64,000 nucleotides of DNA from Gnetum montanum (lineage: Eukaryota > Streptophyta > Gnetopsida > Gnetales > Gnetaceae): assembly GCA_015680685.1 (NCBI GenBank), contig MNCI01003349.1:64049-128048 (forward strand). Direction: 5' to 3'. The position numbers were made by a program, and so were the translations under genes. This document shows, in pieces, positions 48,245 to 59,269 of this stretch (positions within the stretch are counted from its first letter, which is position 1; each line of letters opens with the position of its first letter). The notes below the pieces were generated by a model. The model did no database searches. It saw only the letters and a program-made list of their open reading frames with translations, and was not told the DNA's origin.

Positions 48245-48928
48245 ACAATCTAGATCTAGATCGTAGCCAAACTCTTGCAGTTTTTCCGTTCCAGAGTTAG
48301 AGTAATTTCCATGTGCCCATAGTAGGAGTCCCAAATTGAACGGATCTTTATTTGAGCAATTTTGTACCTGAATGCATAATTGTGTACGGCAATAAAGACA
48401 AACTGTTGGATAAACCTTGCAATTCATGGAATAGGCTAAATAGGACTTTAATTATTGTTATTTATTTTTCATCAATTAAATGCTTTATTAGTTAATTAAA
48501 TCTTTCTCAACCCTTCTCCCATAGTTAAGTGCATTCAGTACGACCACTTCGAGCACGTGCATTACGCTTGGTAATCCCATCAATGAATAACATTTGGTAA
48601 TCCCATAAGGTTGCATTGGTTCAAGGTGTGAATGGAAAGTGGGAACAGATACTGATGCTAGGCATTAGAGCTTAGTTAGTTAAAGTTAGTTACTTAGTCT
48701 CTTCACCCTTTCCCTCATTAGTATAGGCGATAAAATAGAAAAGATATAAAAATCACATACCTCAGACTTACTTAACCATACAACCATGACAAATACAAGT
48801 AAGTCTGGGAAGACAACGAATGATTAACCTTAAGTGTTCCATAAGGCATGTAGGTACTTAGTCTGTGGAGTTCGACTGGATTGCGCGTGTAACGCTCGTA
48901 TTCGTATGGTTGAGTGTAGGGATACCTC
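48245..48928 (+). repeat. 5' LTR of element C, second part (R/U5)
   Basis: After acaat it continues CTAGATCTAGATCGTAGCC, matching the LTR of A at the same point. It runs to GTAGGGATACCTC, where a single N (48929) replaces the expected LTR end, primer site and leader. Confidence 0.88.
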
Positions 48929-48929
48929 N

Positions 48930-50355
48930 AGCACTTCACCACCTAGGGATCACACAAGAGATAGTTGGTGGTCTAACACACATAACCTAGAACTGCCAGT
49001 TCCTCAATAGTATCAAATACTATATACTCATTACGATGAGTATATACCTAATTTTACCTTTATCATCCATCAGGATGAACAACTACGTTGGCGAGGTTTG
49101 CAAGGTAACATAGTGTTACCCCAGATCGAGTAGTCCCTAACATGCTCCTTTGTGCTCTTGCATAGATAGGCATGACAGAATTATACGCTGAATACATTGC
49201 AGAAGATTATGACATAAGGGATTACCATCCCATAGCAGCGCAATGTCTAAGGGACTCACAGCTGTAGAGTTATCACACATCGTTGAAGGGTAAAGGACCC
49301 TGCAACACTTTGCCTGTCAGAAGAGAAGTTAAGGATGGTGAACCTATCTCAATAGGTTCTCCAAAAAATGATGTTCCTCCTCCTAACAATAGTGAGAAGG
49401 TGGGGTATCAGAACTTGTGCTCCACGATACACAACTCTAGTTCTGATTCCCATGAACACCAAGTGTTCACTGAGGGAACACAAGCACAAGATAAGGGTAA
49501 GCATTCTGATTGTCATCATGATTGGGGCAGGGATCATCAAAGACAAGGTAGGAGACATTGTCATGACGATGGATCTCCTTCTTCTTTCCCTTCATCACAT
49601 CATTCACCCTCTCCTTCCACATCAGGACGTAGTCATAAGGAGCACAATGGTGAGGATAAGGGTAAGCAAAATGAGAGACGTCGACAAGAGAGTTGAGAGT
49701 GAGGACGAAGGCATTCTAGAGAGTCAAGGCATAGAAGGGAAAGTGGGGAACCATGTAGGCATCATAGAAATCATGAGAGAGATGATCATGACAAACCCCT
49801 ACTAGCAACCCGAAGTATGTTAGATATTACGGAGGCTGTGAGGATACCTACAAGGCATCAAAAAGATAGCCGGATCAAGAGATTAGATATGAATAATATC
49901 CCATGCTTCAAAGGGGGATACAACACTGATCTGTAGAATTACTTACAGGTATTCCATGATGCCTGCGCCTTGCAAAATATTGAAAACGAGTGGCAGAAGT
50001 TAAAGTTTTTCCCTAGGACACTCATAAAAGAAGCAGAGAGTTGGTATCAATCCTTAGAGTTGGAAACCATTAGGAGGTGGAGTACAATGCTAGAATTGTT
50101 TAATGATAAATACCAAATGTACTCCAGAGTGTCCAACTTGCGTAAGTAGATCCAAGGATGGAAGCAAGGTACTCATGAACCCTTGGATGCTGCCATGGGC
50201 CAATATTATGCATTACTACATCGATGCTCAGGCCATGGTTATGCACAACGGTATCAACTCTGCCACCTCGTAGATGGGCTAAGACATGAAACCAAGAGAA
50301 CCCTTGGGACATATGCCCAAGTGAGATTATCTGAACTTAGATCCCATGAAGTTCA
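48930..50355 (+). pseudogene. Gag fragment of element C
   Basis: Resumes at the start of Gag (family Ser/Thr-rich leader), with DEYIPNFTFIIHQDEQLRW, a Ser/His-rich stretch (49430-49690) and the core (49880-50355: HDACALQNIENEWQKLKFFP, WYQSLELETIRRW, EPLDAAMGQYYALLHRC, LRSHEVH). It then ends abruptly. Stops are present (K*IQGWKQ at about 50148). Confidence 0.8.
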
Positions 50356-50375
50356 TTGGCAATTCATCCTTGCAT

Positions 50376-50438
50376 GGTGTGGTCCTCATCATTTTAAAAA
50401 AATAAACAAAATAAAAACATGAGGATTCAAAGCACACC
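50376..50438 (+). ncRNA. Conserved 3' stem-loop, first of two tandem copies
   Basis: GGTGTG-G-TCCTCAT (50376-50389) pairs with ATGAGGA-TTCAAAG-CACACC (50419-50438). Same 1x7 internal loop as in B, with two compensatory pair changes relative to B. It belongs to either C (just after the gag break) or D. Confidence 0.65.
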
Positions 50439-50479
50439 CCTTGGATCAAATGCATGCGAAACTGCATGGGTCTTTGCAT

Positions 50480-50576
50480 GGTGTGATTCCCATAAAAAAA
50501 CATGGGAATTCAAAGCACACCCCTTAGACTACCTCTAATGAGCTACAAGCACTAGTTATGGGACTTTTTTTGTCCC
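50480..50576 (+). ncRNA. Conserved 3' RNA module, probably of element D
   Basis: Stem 1: GGTGTG-A-TTCCCAT (50480-50493) with ATGGGAA-TTCAAAG-CACACC (50502-50521). Linker GAGCTACAAGCACT and AGTTATG. Stem 2: GGGAC/GTCCC around seven T (50560-50576). Then CCTCTAACTTAGCCCC and a pyrimidine tract. Same order and spacing as in B and E. Confidence 0.65.
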
Positions 50577-50579
50577 CTC

Positions 50580-51826
50580 TAACTTAGCCCCTTTTTCACT
50601 TCCTATCTCTCGCTCATGTTGGAGTGGTGTTTGTTTGTGGGAGCATTGTTGTGCCTCAAAGGAATGGACTAGTCTTAGAATGTTAATGCGATGTCACTGA
50701 GCATGGTTGGTTTTGGGTCTGAACTAAGGATGGCTCCTACCGAGTCACTTAATCACACACTTCACAAGGGATTTCATGTGACCAAACTTAGGAATTCCAT
50801 TTCACTCCCTCTTCTCTCCATCATTTGCTTCCCATTACTCACCTCACTGCTAGTTTTATGTGTTGATCGTTTATTGTGCCTTGCTTGAACTCGTAAATTC
50901 TTTGGCTGGTTCTCATGGTGTGAGTATTAACTTATGGTATCCATTAGTTAACTACAGGGCCCACGAACTCCTATGTTGATGATGTGCAAGTGCAATTGAG
51001 GCTAATGCCTGCTATGGGAAGGACCCACTTGCATATCCTTTGAGATCGATTGTTAATCTCCTTCCCCGTTGGTATAATTTGTCGATCATCTCCGTTCTAT
51101 CCATCGCATGGCTCTTCACCCCCAAAGTTCCATATTATGAAATTCTCCTACCTTTAACTCTTCTTTTTATAACAATCTTTCTTTCTCTTTCTATCGAATA
51201 GTTCTCTGGTCTTTAAATTCTTACATCACTCCAACTTTGTGTTCCAATCTAAAGATTTGGGCCCTTACTTCATCGGTCAACATAGGTTAACTAAGCTAAC
51301 TAATTGCATCAACTAGGCCCCATATACACATCCCCCTACATTTACGCAACCTCATTTATGTGGCCCCATCAATGCATGTCAAAAATACTATATATACCCG
51401 TGTTGTGCCTTTGAAAATTGTCCATTTGTTCACAAAGTAAGGGAAGTTTTTCCATTTTTCTCCATCAAGTCTTCTTACCGAGCACATACCATTTCTACCA
51501 CGTGTCCCAATCCAACCATTCTTTCACCCTTTTGATATCAAAGGTATGCTCTCAATCGTGGGGGGATGAGGTCTATCATTATTATGATTATCAAAGACTT
51601 AACACCTCTTAGGGGACAAACAAGAAAAAACAAAAACAACAAAACAACTATAAATGGCAACTCATTATATTTTATTATTTTTTCTAACCCCTCAACTACT
51701 TCCCTTTTGAGGAACCTAACAGGATGCATGTGCCAGTGTCATAGCTTGGCCAAAATGAGAAGGTGTATTATTGCCATTTTGAGCAGATTATACACATTTT
51801 AATTCATGGTTATGCTATGACTGCAG
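50580..51826 (+). other. Non-coding 3' domain of D upstream of ORF3, with possible internal promoter and intron
   Basis: No protein match. 51280-51400 resembles the U3 of D/E LTRs (ATCAACTAGGCCCC, ACGCAACCTC, CCCATCAATGC) and ends in CTATATATA (51388-51396), a TATA-like box. A candidate donor AAAG|GTATGC lies at 51543 and a candidate acceptor CTATGACTGCAG ends at 51826, directly before the ORF3 ATG. A short leader exon plus one intron is therefore possible; this is inference. Confidence 0.4.
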
Positions 51827-54305
51827 ATGGCACCTAAACCAAGGCATCTAATGGGAGAAGGACCATTCGAACCAAGGGAAAAGTGACCTAAAATGGGAGG
51901 ATAGGCGCATGACCTCAAGAGCATGAGGAGGGCTCACATGCAACTGGCCCTCTCCACGAAGAACTTGATGTGGAATCTGTTCGTTAAATTCCTAAAGAGG
52001 ACGTCCCTAGTGAACAATCGTAAAGGGACAAGACTCCTGTGATAGTGCCATGGCTTGAGGTCACCCTGACCTAAGCCTGTATTGATGCTATCAAGCTAAG
52101 GGAGCTACAACGAATGGTTCTTTAGGAGTTAAACTTTGGACCATTTCTAGAAAATGCACCAGAAGAAGTCAAAACCTAATTGCAAAATTCTCCTATGTGG
52201 TCAATCATCACCTCTAGTGGTGAATGGTACCTAGGAGAAACTTATCTCTTCTAGATGAATCAATAATTAGGGTCTAGAGTAAGAATCAAGGAAATTCATG
52301 TATCTTACTTTGCAAAAGTAGTCGCATAAGCTCTTGGGTTGCCTAAGACTAAAGCTGATGTGGCGAAGATTCCAAAACAAGTGGACCCTGAGGTGAAAGG
52401 GAAGTGGATCAGCCAGTGCTATGGGGTAGAATGTAAGAAGTTTGACATACTAACCACTGTAGAGAGAGTCTACTCAAAAATTGTGTCTTACCACTTGAAT
52501 CCAATGGTAAGACCCAACAAGATCACTGCCTTCTCTACTCGTGCATGTGCCACTCTAAGTGGGAAGTTCCCCATTGACCTTCCACAGTTACTTTTCCTTG
52601 AAATTGAAAAATGATTTGCTGAAAATGAACGTGGAAGGAAAGCTCTACACTTTCCCTACCTAATCAAGAAGTTGTGCAAACGAGCAGGGATAACAGACTA
52701 CACTAATGATACACTTTGTCACGTCCCAATTACCTTGTGGTGTGAAATGATGAAAGATAAGGCTCCTGCCACAATGCAAATAAGGGAAGAGTAGTAATCA
52801 CCTCCACCATTGGCACAAACAATAAGGTCGGGCTTGCAAATGATCGCAAAACACATATGTGAGATCTGACAATTGCTCTTGAGCCAGCAAGAGCAATCAG
52901 TAGGAACTGGTGGTGGAGAAGACCCTTTGATGTACCGCCCTACAATGATCCATCTTGAACAAGTGGCTCGATCTATAAGTTTGCTGGAGAGTTTTTTACT
53001 GCACGAACACAAGTGCTTGCAAGAATGGACCCTAGTGTCCGAGAAGTAATGGTGTCCACCCAACAACTATTTTCTAAAATTTTAGGAAATGCTGCTACTT
53101 TCTCAATGCACTTAGAGGATGGAAAGGGGGCAACTATCCTACTAATGCAATACCAGGGATAAGAAGTTGCGGCAAAAGTGGTTGCTAACACAATTTCTAT
53201 GACCCTTAATGCACCTACGGCACCTGTACTAGATGTACATGGACTTGAAGATGTATAGACGTATGTAGGAACTCAACATAGCAAAATCAACGTAGCCCAA
53301 CATGAAGAGTTTTTGGAAAAATTGGTGGGAACTGGGCAACCACTTCCAGATGTTTTTAATCTTCCAGACAACATCACTGCAACCTAGTTGGAGTTGCTCT
53401 TAGCAAGGGGCAAGTGCCTCATCTTGGAGGAGCAACTTGAAGTAGCCCAGGGTGATCATCGATGCTTGACTATGGAAGTTGCCTAACTAAGGGCCCAACT
53501 TGCTGATCCAGATCATCTCAACCATGAACTTACCAAGGATGAAGCTTTTCAATAGCTTCAAACCAAACTTTAGATGGTTGAGAATAAGCGAGAGTCGACA
53601 ATCTTTAACAAGTCCTTAACAAACGCTCGTTCTTACCATCTAAACAAAAACTTAGCAGAGGTTCACCAGGAGAATGTTAGGTTGATCACAGAAGTTCATC
53701 ACCTAGGCAACATTGGTGTTGAAAATCAACACATGAAAGATTTTATCCAGTAACAACAAGAGAAGCTAGTTAGGGTAAACACTGATGTAAGGAGATTGAC
53801 AACTGAAAATAGTAATCTGTCCATGGAGGAAGTTCAAGCCTTGCGACAAAAATCAGCTATTGAAATGGCTGTTTGGAAAAATGAGGTCCTTAAGTTTGAA
53901 TGAGTAAAAAATCATTATAGAGACCAAGTGGGATTGCAAAATGAAGTCAATGAAAAAGAGATTCAAGTTGCAAAGGCTAAGATGAAGCAAGCACTCCAAC
54001 AGCTCAAGGAAGAAGGTGAGGTGTGGCAGCTCATCTTCGATGGATTGAACGCCTACAACCAAGCTGAGATCCATCTCAAGGAGCTACAAATTGAAGAGAT
54101 GACGAAATACATGGAGTTAGCCAATCTTTGTTATGAAAATGTGGCTATGTTGATAGCTAGAAGGCCATGGTCAAAATTGGAGAAACAAGTGGCCACCTTG
54201 TATTCTTTATACAAGGGTGAGTTCCAACCACATAAAGAGAAAAAGAAAAAGCTAGAAATAGCCAATGTAGAACTCAAAGTTCTTCGCACCTATTTTGAAG
54301 GATAA
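51827..54305 (+). pseudogene. Element D ORF3: helical/coiled-coil protein downstream of polymerase
   Basis: ATG 51827 (MAPKPRHLMGEGPFEP). The frame is interrupted by stops but recognisable to TAA at 54303. First half (52180-52790): FAKVVA, LGLPKTKADVAK, VERVYSKIVSYHLNPMVRPN, LPQLLFLEIEK and FPYLIKKLCKRAGI. This resembles the domain annotated as putative plant transposon protein in Athila-like elements; that match is from memory of the pattern and not verified. Second half (53370-54300) is Glu/Lys/Gln/Leu-rich with heptad-like spacing (EVHQENVRLITEVHHL, KAKMKQALQQLKEEGEVWQL), a long predicted coiled coil. No signal peptide or transmembrane segment is seen, so an envelope role is not supported. 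Confidence 0.6.
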
Positions 54306-54895
54306 AATGTTGTTGTAGAGAACTCGGTCTGATGAATGAATGACTACTAGCAGCTACAAACATCGGTCCGAGTGTTTGATATTGAACAAAAATAATTCAC
54401 TGCTTGGTTTGTCAATTTGAAGGAACTCTTCCATGCACTTCCATGCCCTTTGGATGTTCCCATTCCAACACACATCGGTGAAGCTGCCTAGATGGTGAAC
54501 GATCCCAAAAACAAGGAGGAGAAGATGAGGAAATTTTTGGAGGCTTTTTGATTGCCTCTAGAAGTTACAGCGGCTATAGGACAACCATCATCAATGCCTC
54601 AACTACTGTGTGCACCAGAAGTTGGTGAAGGCTCGTCAGAACCACCACCACTAGGAACTGTGTGACCTTTTCTAGCAACTTTAGCATTTCAGTAGGGTTG
54701 AGAATCTATGGGTATCAGGATATTCGATTTCATTGTCTATGAACATCGTAATTTATAATTTGTTTTGCCATACACTGAGGCACTTAATATGTTAATAGAG
54801 TTAGTGTGTGTGTAAATGTGTTTTGTCGCGTGTACCATCAATAACTTCATACCTTTCAAATTGTAATAAACTTAAGGAAGAGTTTTCACTCAGTC
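54306..54895 (+). other. Element D region between ORF3 and polypurine tract
   Basis: About 590 bases. The first part (to about 54665) may be a decayed continuation of ORF3 (KEEKMRKFLEAF, then Pro/Ser-rich). The rest is AT-rich and ends in the TTTTCACTCAGTC that also precedes the polypurine tract in B. Confidence 0.5.
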
Positions 54896-54904
54896 ATGGG
54901 GGTA
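54896..54904 (+). promoter_or_regulatory. Polypurine tract of element D
   Basis: ATGGGGGTA abutting the 3' LTR. Confidence 0.85.
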
Positions 54905-55798
54905 TGATGAAGTGTTCAGTTGATACATTAATTGGGTTGCATTAACGGAGCCTCATTGACGCAGCCACATTGACGTGACCTCGTCAACGTATCTGTCCAT
55001 GCGTTAACGCGACCTCGTTAACGTAGAGTCTATCTCTCGCTATAAATATGAGCACACCCATAGCATTTATGACATCTTTTTGGTAGTTATAGTGAAGCCC
55101 TTGCATTTTGTTTCATGTAAGTTAGAATATTTCCCAAGTGCCCATATCAGGTGTGAGAAAGGTGTATAGCTCTTTATTCGAGCGCTAATGTACCTGAGCC
55201 CATTGGTGTGAGTGGCAATAAAGATGAGCTTTTTGAATATTCCTTGTAGCATTTGGATTTAATTACTTAAGAATTAAAACAATTTAATATTTCAACATTT
55301 TAAGCATTCCAAAGTCCTTTATTATTATCGCTTTATGTTTATTATCCTTTTCATCTTTTATGAGAACCATAGGCACGACCATCTTGAACATACATCAGAT
55401 ACTTGGTAACCTAGTGACGCTTAACATCTGGTAATCCAGTAGTGGTTAGGATATGCTCAGGATGTGCATGGAAGATGTGATCAATTGCTTATGCTAGGGA
55501 GAGTTAAGCAATAGAGTATAACTATTACAAGTTATACAACTTTCCATTTCCTACATTAAAAGACTTAGACCTTTAAATATAAAAAGAAAACTGATAAAAA
55601 TCATTTGCCTCAATCTCACTCAACCATCACTTTAGAATATCACAGGTGAAATTGGGAAGACAACAACCATTATAACTAGGGTTTTGTTGGCTAGAATTCG
55701 GTATACGTAAGTGCTTGCAGTCTACGGAATTCGACCGAGTCATGCATGAACACCCATGATTTGTATGGTTGGGCATAGGGGTACCTCACCGCTCATTA
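54905..55798 (+). repeat. 3' LTR of element D
   Basis: TGATGAAGTGTTCAGTTG ... CACCGCTCATTA (last CA changed to TA). U3 has ATTGACGCAGCC, ATTGACGTGACC and CGTCAACG before CGCTATAAATATGAG (TATA, about 55040). R has GCAATAAAGATGAG. Confidence 0.9.
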
Positions 55799-55803
55799 CC
55801 GGT

Positions 55804-58063
55804 GGTGTATAACTAGGGGATTATGCAATCCATCTGCTAAATGTGCCATCATAAGATTAGTCATGGAGGAGATGCTCCATCTTGGTTAAAGAATTAATAA
55901 GTATTTTTCACCTTTTTTATTTTGTAATTTTTTATCATTTTCCTATATCTTTCAAAATTTTCTGATTCTTTATATGTTTTCTATTTCTTAATATTTTCCA
56001 TTTCTTAATATTTTTCTCTTTTTTTGAGTCATTCTCTTTATGTTTAATGAATGTATTTCATGTTTTTGTTAATATTATTGCCAAGTCATGATGCAAAAGT
56101 CAATGCTATGTGTTGGGTTTTTATGCTATGCTATCAAGATGATTGGGTAAGTAATTGTGTAAAGTAGTGAGACCACCTCATCCATCCCTCCAATTCTCTG
56201 AATAAAAGGTTTTTTTCATGGAAATAATTTGGTTCTTATTTCATGAAACTAAAATTAATTAATGATCATTGTACCCTAAAGAAAGAGGGAACAACCAAGT
56301 GGGAATGGTAAGGGTGTGACCGTAAGGGGACTTGTTGGGTTTTCTTCTATCTTCCTTCATGTGGTTTATAACTCCTCAAGGAATGTATCATCACTTCTTT
56401 GTCAACCAATAAAAAGGAAGCTATTTCTTTGCATGGTGTGGTTCCCATTTCAAAATTTTTTTTAATTTAAAATAAAAAAAAAGAAGTAAAAAAAGGAAAA
56501 AAAAATCAATCAAAAAAAGGGAAAGAAAAAGAATAATAATAATAATAATGGGAATTTAAAGCACACCCCTTAAACATAATAAGGGGCTACAAGCACTACT
56601 TATGGGGCTAAAAAGACATGTTACCCATGCCTGAAGGCATCCTCTAACTAAGGCCCTTCCTTCCTTCTTTTCTTTTCTTCTCTTTTTGAAGTGATAATTG
56701 TTCTTTGATGTGGTTGTGGTCTCATGGTGGTTGGCAGGAAGAAACACATCAATGTGAGGTTACTGTTCATGGTATGGACTTGGTTTGAACTTGGATGGAT
56801 AGGTATGCTAATCATTTTAATCACATTTTTCACAAGAACCTATTGTGGACATGGTCAAGTACCTTACATCCCTATCTCTGTAATCCCTTCTCATCTGATC
56901 ATTCACCTCACTGTTGCATGCGATTATGAGCCTTTTGGTTTTGTGTATTATATTACAACATCCCAATCATGAAAGTTTTCTATTGTTTGGAACAAAAGCA
57001 TGATCTACATTTAACTTCTCGGGTGCCCATGGACATCTATAGAAGTGGTTATGCAAGGGCATTATGGTAGGAGCCTGCTTTGGGAAGGATCCACTTGCAT
57101 AACTTTTGTTGATCATAACTTTGAACTAACCTTCACATCTTCAAGAATTTCAATGATGATTTCTCTGAATTTATGCATGATTTTGAAACTACGTCTCATT
57201 TGTTTCATTAATTTTTCCTACTTTTTTGTTTCCATATCCTTCAAGTTCAATATTTCTTGGCCATCTTCTAAATTGCACCTTTGGATTTAATTGTTCAAAA
57301 ACTTGTGTGCTTTCAAAGTTACACTTATTAGTCATGGGGTTAAGGAATGTTTGCTTTGAAAATTTTCTAACATCTTATTTTTGAACATCATGGTAACTAA
57401 TAGTAATTGATCAAAATAATGTGAACAGCTTGATGATTTTAGTTACCTGATAGCCTTGGACATAGTATGCTATCATTACCTTGTGCTTAAATGAAAACTA
57501 AGGGATCCAAAAAGGGTTAATTATTAAGGAAAATTTACCAAAACTAATGTTCATCCTTTGGTAACTACAGGTGATGCTATAAGAAATGCCTAAGGAAGAA
57601 GGACTTTTTCCAAGCACGAAAATGAAGCAAAGAGGGGAACAACAAAGGATATACCCATGGAAAAATTGTAGCACATACAAGATAATAGCTCAAGCATTGC
57701 ATGTTTGCTAGATCCATGGGATGATGAGAATAAATTTTAGTCCATCCTTCAAGAATGTTCTACATAACAAGAGAGCCATCAACATAACAATCAAGGTTAG
57801 AAGTCTACCATTGCTAGCGGTAACAAGAAGAATAATCTTCAATTGATTTTTAAAGACCTCTACAAATTTTGTAATCTTCAATTTCTATCCAATAATTTTG
57901 TCATTTTGTCATTTTGTAATGCATCCACTCAAATAAAATTTTACAATGCAGCACTCAAAGTCAGTTAGTAGTTAGCGTAAGTCAATAATCTCATCATTCC
58001 CTATTTTTTGTAAAGAAAGATCAGTCCTATCTTGTTAACTTGAGGACAAGTTTTTATTCAGTC
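55804..58063 (+). other. 3' non-coding domain of element E
   Basis: Resumes E after D. T-rich stretch 55900-56040, a GGTGTGACC...AGGGGACTTG segment matching the small-ORF region of A/B (56312-56335), the RNA module (56435-56640), then about 1.4 kb without recognised coding sequence. No polymerase. Confidence 0.65.
56435..56640 (+). ncRNA. Conserved 3' RNA module of element E (two stem-loops)
   Basis: Stem 1: GGTGTG-G-TTCCCAT (56435-56448) with ATGGGAA-TTTAAAG-CACACC (56548-56567). Its loop is expanded to about 100 bases of A-rich and AAT-repeat sequence. Linker GGGCTACAAGCACT and ACTTATGGGG. Stem 2: ATGCC/GGCAT around TGAA (56627-56640). Then CCTCTAACTAAGGCCC and a TTCC-rich tract. Confidence 0.62.
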
Positions 58064-58073
58064 ATGGGGGGTA
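58064..58073 (+). promoter_or_regulatory. Polypurine tract of element E
   Basis: AT, six G, then TA directly before the 3' LTR. Confidence 0.85.
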
Positions 58074-59037
58074 TGATGAGGCATTAGTTGGTTGCATCGA
58101 TAGAGCCTCTTCAACACAGTTGCTTTGAGGAAATTGCTTCGATGCAGTCGCCCTTGACACAACTGCTTCAACCTAGCCACAACGACTAGGCCCTGTCGAC
58201 TAGGCCTCATTGACTAGGCCCTATTGACACATAAAATGATGTGTTGATGAGGCCCCATTGATGCAGTGTCTATTTTTTCCTATAAATACATGTGCTTTCA
58301 CCATGTATTGGCATTCTTTGGCCAATAGAGTGGCTGAACTCTTGTAGTTTTATTCTGTAATCTTAGAGAATAGTCAACGAGTGCCTGCAATTTGGATCTA
58401 AGTCAGTTGTACAGCATCTTATTCGAATGGCAATGTACCTAGACACATTCCATGATTGGAAATAAGATCAAGATCTATTCTTATTCATTGTATCACTTTG
58501 ACTTAGATTAAATTTACTTTTAATGCAATTTATAGTCCATGTACTTGGTTAATATTTACATTTCCATGCAAATTAATGAATTGGCTGGATAAGCATGACC
58601 AGTTTTGAGTGTAAACACATATTCTCTTGATAATCCTAGTAGTGTTATTACTTGGTTCACCTAGTAGCATAGAACTTGGTAATCCCAGTAGATGATACGT
58701 GGATTTAGGATGTGTACGGCAAGCTGGGCATGGACACTCATCACCCGTAGGCTAGTTTAGACTTTACTTTATTTTGCTAATTAGTTAAATAATTGATTTC
58801 TTTATTGTCATTAGGAGTAGCCTAAGGCCAAAACAACATCAAGAATCATATGTCTCACTTTGGACTAAACCATATGTGACAAAGCAACCACTAGTCTAAG
58901 TGGGAAGAAAATGAATTGTGATCAAGGCATAATGATCTAAATGCCACAACTAGTCCCATCCATAGAATTCAATCAAGTCATGCATGAATGCTTGTGATTC
59001 ATGTGGTTGGGCATAGGGGGTACTGCATTGCTCATCA
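58074..59037 (+). repeat. 3' LTR of element E
   Basis: TGATGAGGCATTAGTTGG ... GCATTGCTCATCA. U3 has repeated ATTGACTAGGCC-type motifs (58185-58235), then CCTATAAATACATG (TATA, about 58279). Confidence 0.92.
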
Positions 59038-59042
59038 ATATG

Positions 59043-59221
59043 CCTCACCATGAGTTAAACCATATGCATTGATTTTACTAACTCATGTGGGAAGATAATG
59101 ATCATAAACTCTAACTAATTACTAGCATAATTACATTACCTTATCCATGGATTTTGATTGGGTTGCATGTGAACACTCATAACTCATATGGTTGCATGTT
59201 GGACTACTTTGCTACTCATCA
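59043..59221 (+). repeat. 5' LTR of element G, second part (end of U5)
   Basis: CCTCACCATGAGTTAAACC ... GCTACTCATCA continues the LTR interrupted at 30455, shown by alignment to the same region of E (CATATGTCTCACTTTGGACT). It is followed by a primer site. Confidence 0.85.
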
Positions 59222-59222
59222 T

Positions 59223-59240
59223 TGGTGCCATTGCTAGGGA
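59223..59240 (+). promoter_or_regulatory. Primer-binding site of element G (degenerate tRNA-Asp-like)
   Basis: TGGTGCCATTGCTAGGGA, four transition-type differences from the tRNA-Asp complement. The sequence of G beyond about 59241 is not recognisable as a plus-strand leader. Confidence 0.7.
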
Positions 59241-59269
59241 CATGTCAATGTTATGCTCAGTAATTGATT

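Larger units (their letters stand above)
41147..50355 (+). mobile_element. Element C: LTR plus gag fragment, interrupted by B
   Basis: The 5' LTR is in two parts (41147-41279 and 48245-48928) around element B. Then comes a single N, then gag 48930-50355. It is inserted right after the integrase of D; the five bases before it are gtcat. No matching duplication or 3' LTR was found, so its 3' end is lost. Similarity to the gag of A and B stops near 50355. Confidence 0.75.
34208..55798 (+). mobile_element. Element D: gag-pol LTR retrotransposon (Athila/Tat-like) with a third ORF
   Basis: 5' LTR 34208-35102, primer site 35104-35121, gag, protease, RT/RNase H and integrase (to 41146). Then nested C and B, then a 3' domain with stem-loops and ORF3 (51827-54305), polypurine tract and 3' LTR 54905-55798. 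The TSD is ctggt (34203-34207) versus ccggt (55799-55803), one mismatch. The LTRs (895 and 894 bp) are visibly diverged, so the insertion is old. It is the only copy here with a complete enzyme set, although it is decayed. Confidence 0.9.
30456..59037 (+). mobile_element. Element E: gag-only LTR retrotransposon hosting D, C and B
   Basis: 5' LTR 30456-31402, 3' LTR 58074-59037, and an exact TSD atatg (30451-30455 and 59038-59042). The internal part is split by element D (34208-55798). Remaining internal sequence is gag plus a protease-less tail (31611-34207) and a 2.3-kb non-coding 3' domain (55804-58063). No polymerase is seen, so E is non-autonomous. Confidence 0.93.

Noticed and set aside
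50356-50375. Target-site duplication of element C at its apparent right end
   Set aside because: No gtcat directly follows the point where gag similarity ends; the 3' end of C is deleted, so its boundary with D stays undefined.
51827-54305. Retroviral-type envelope gene
   Set aside because: The position would fit, but no signal peptide, transmembrane segment or cysteine pattern was seen; the sequence is mostly coiled coil.
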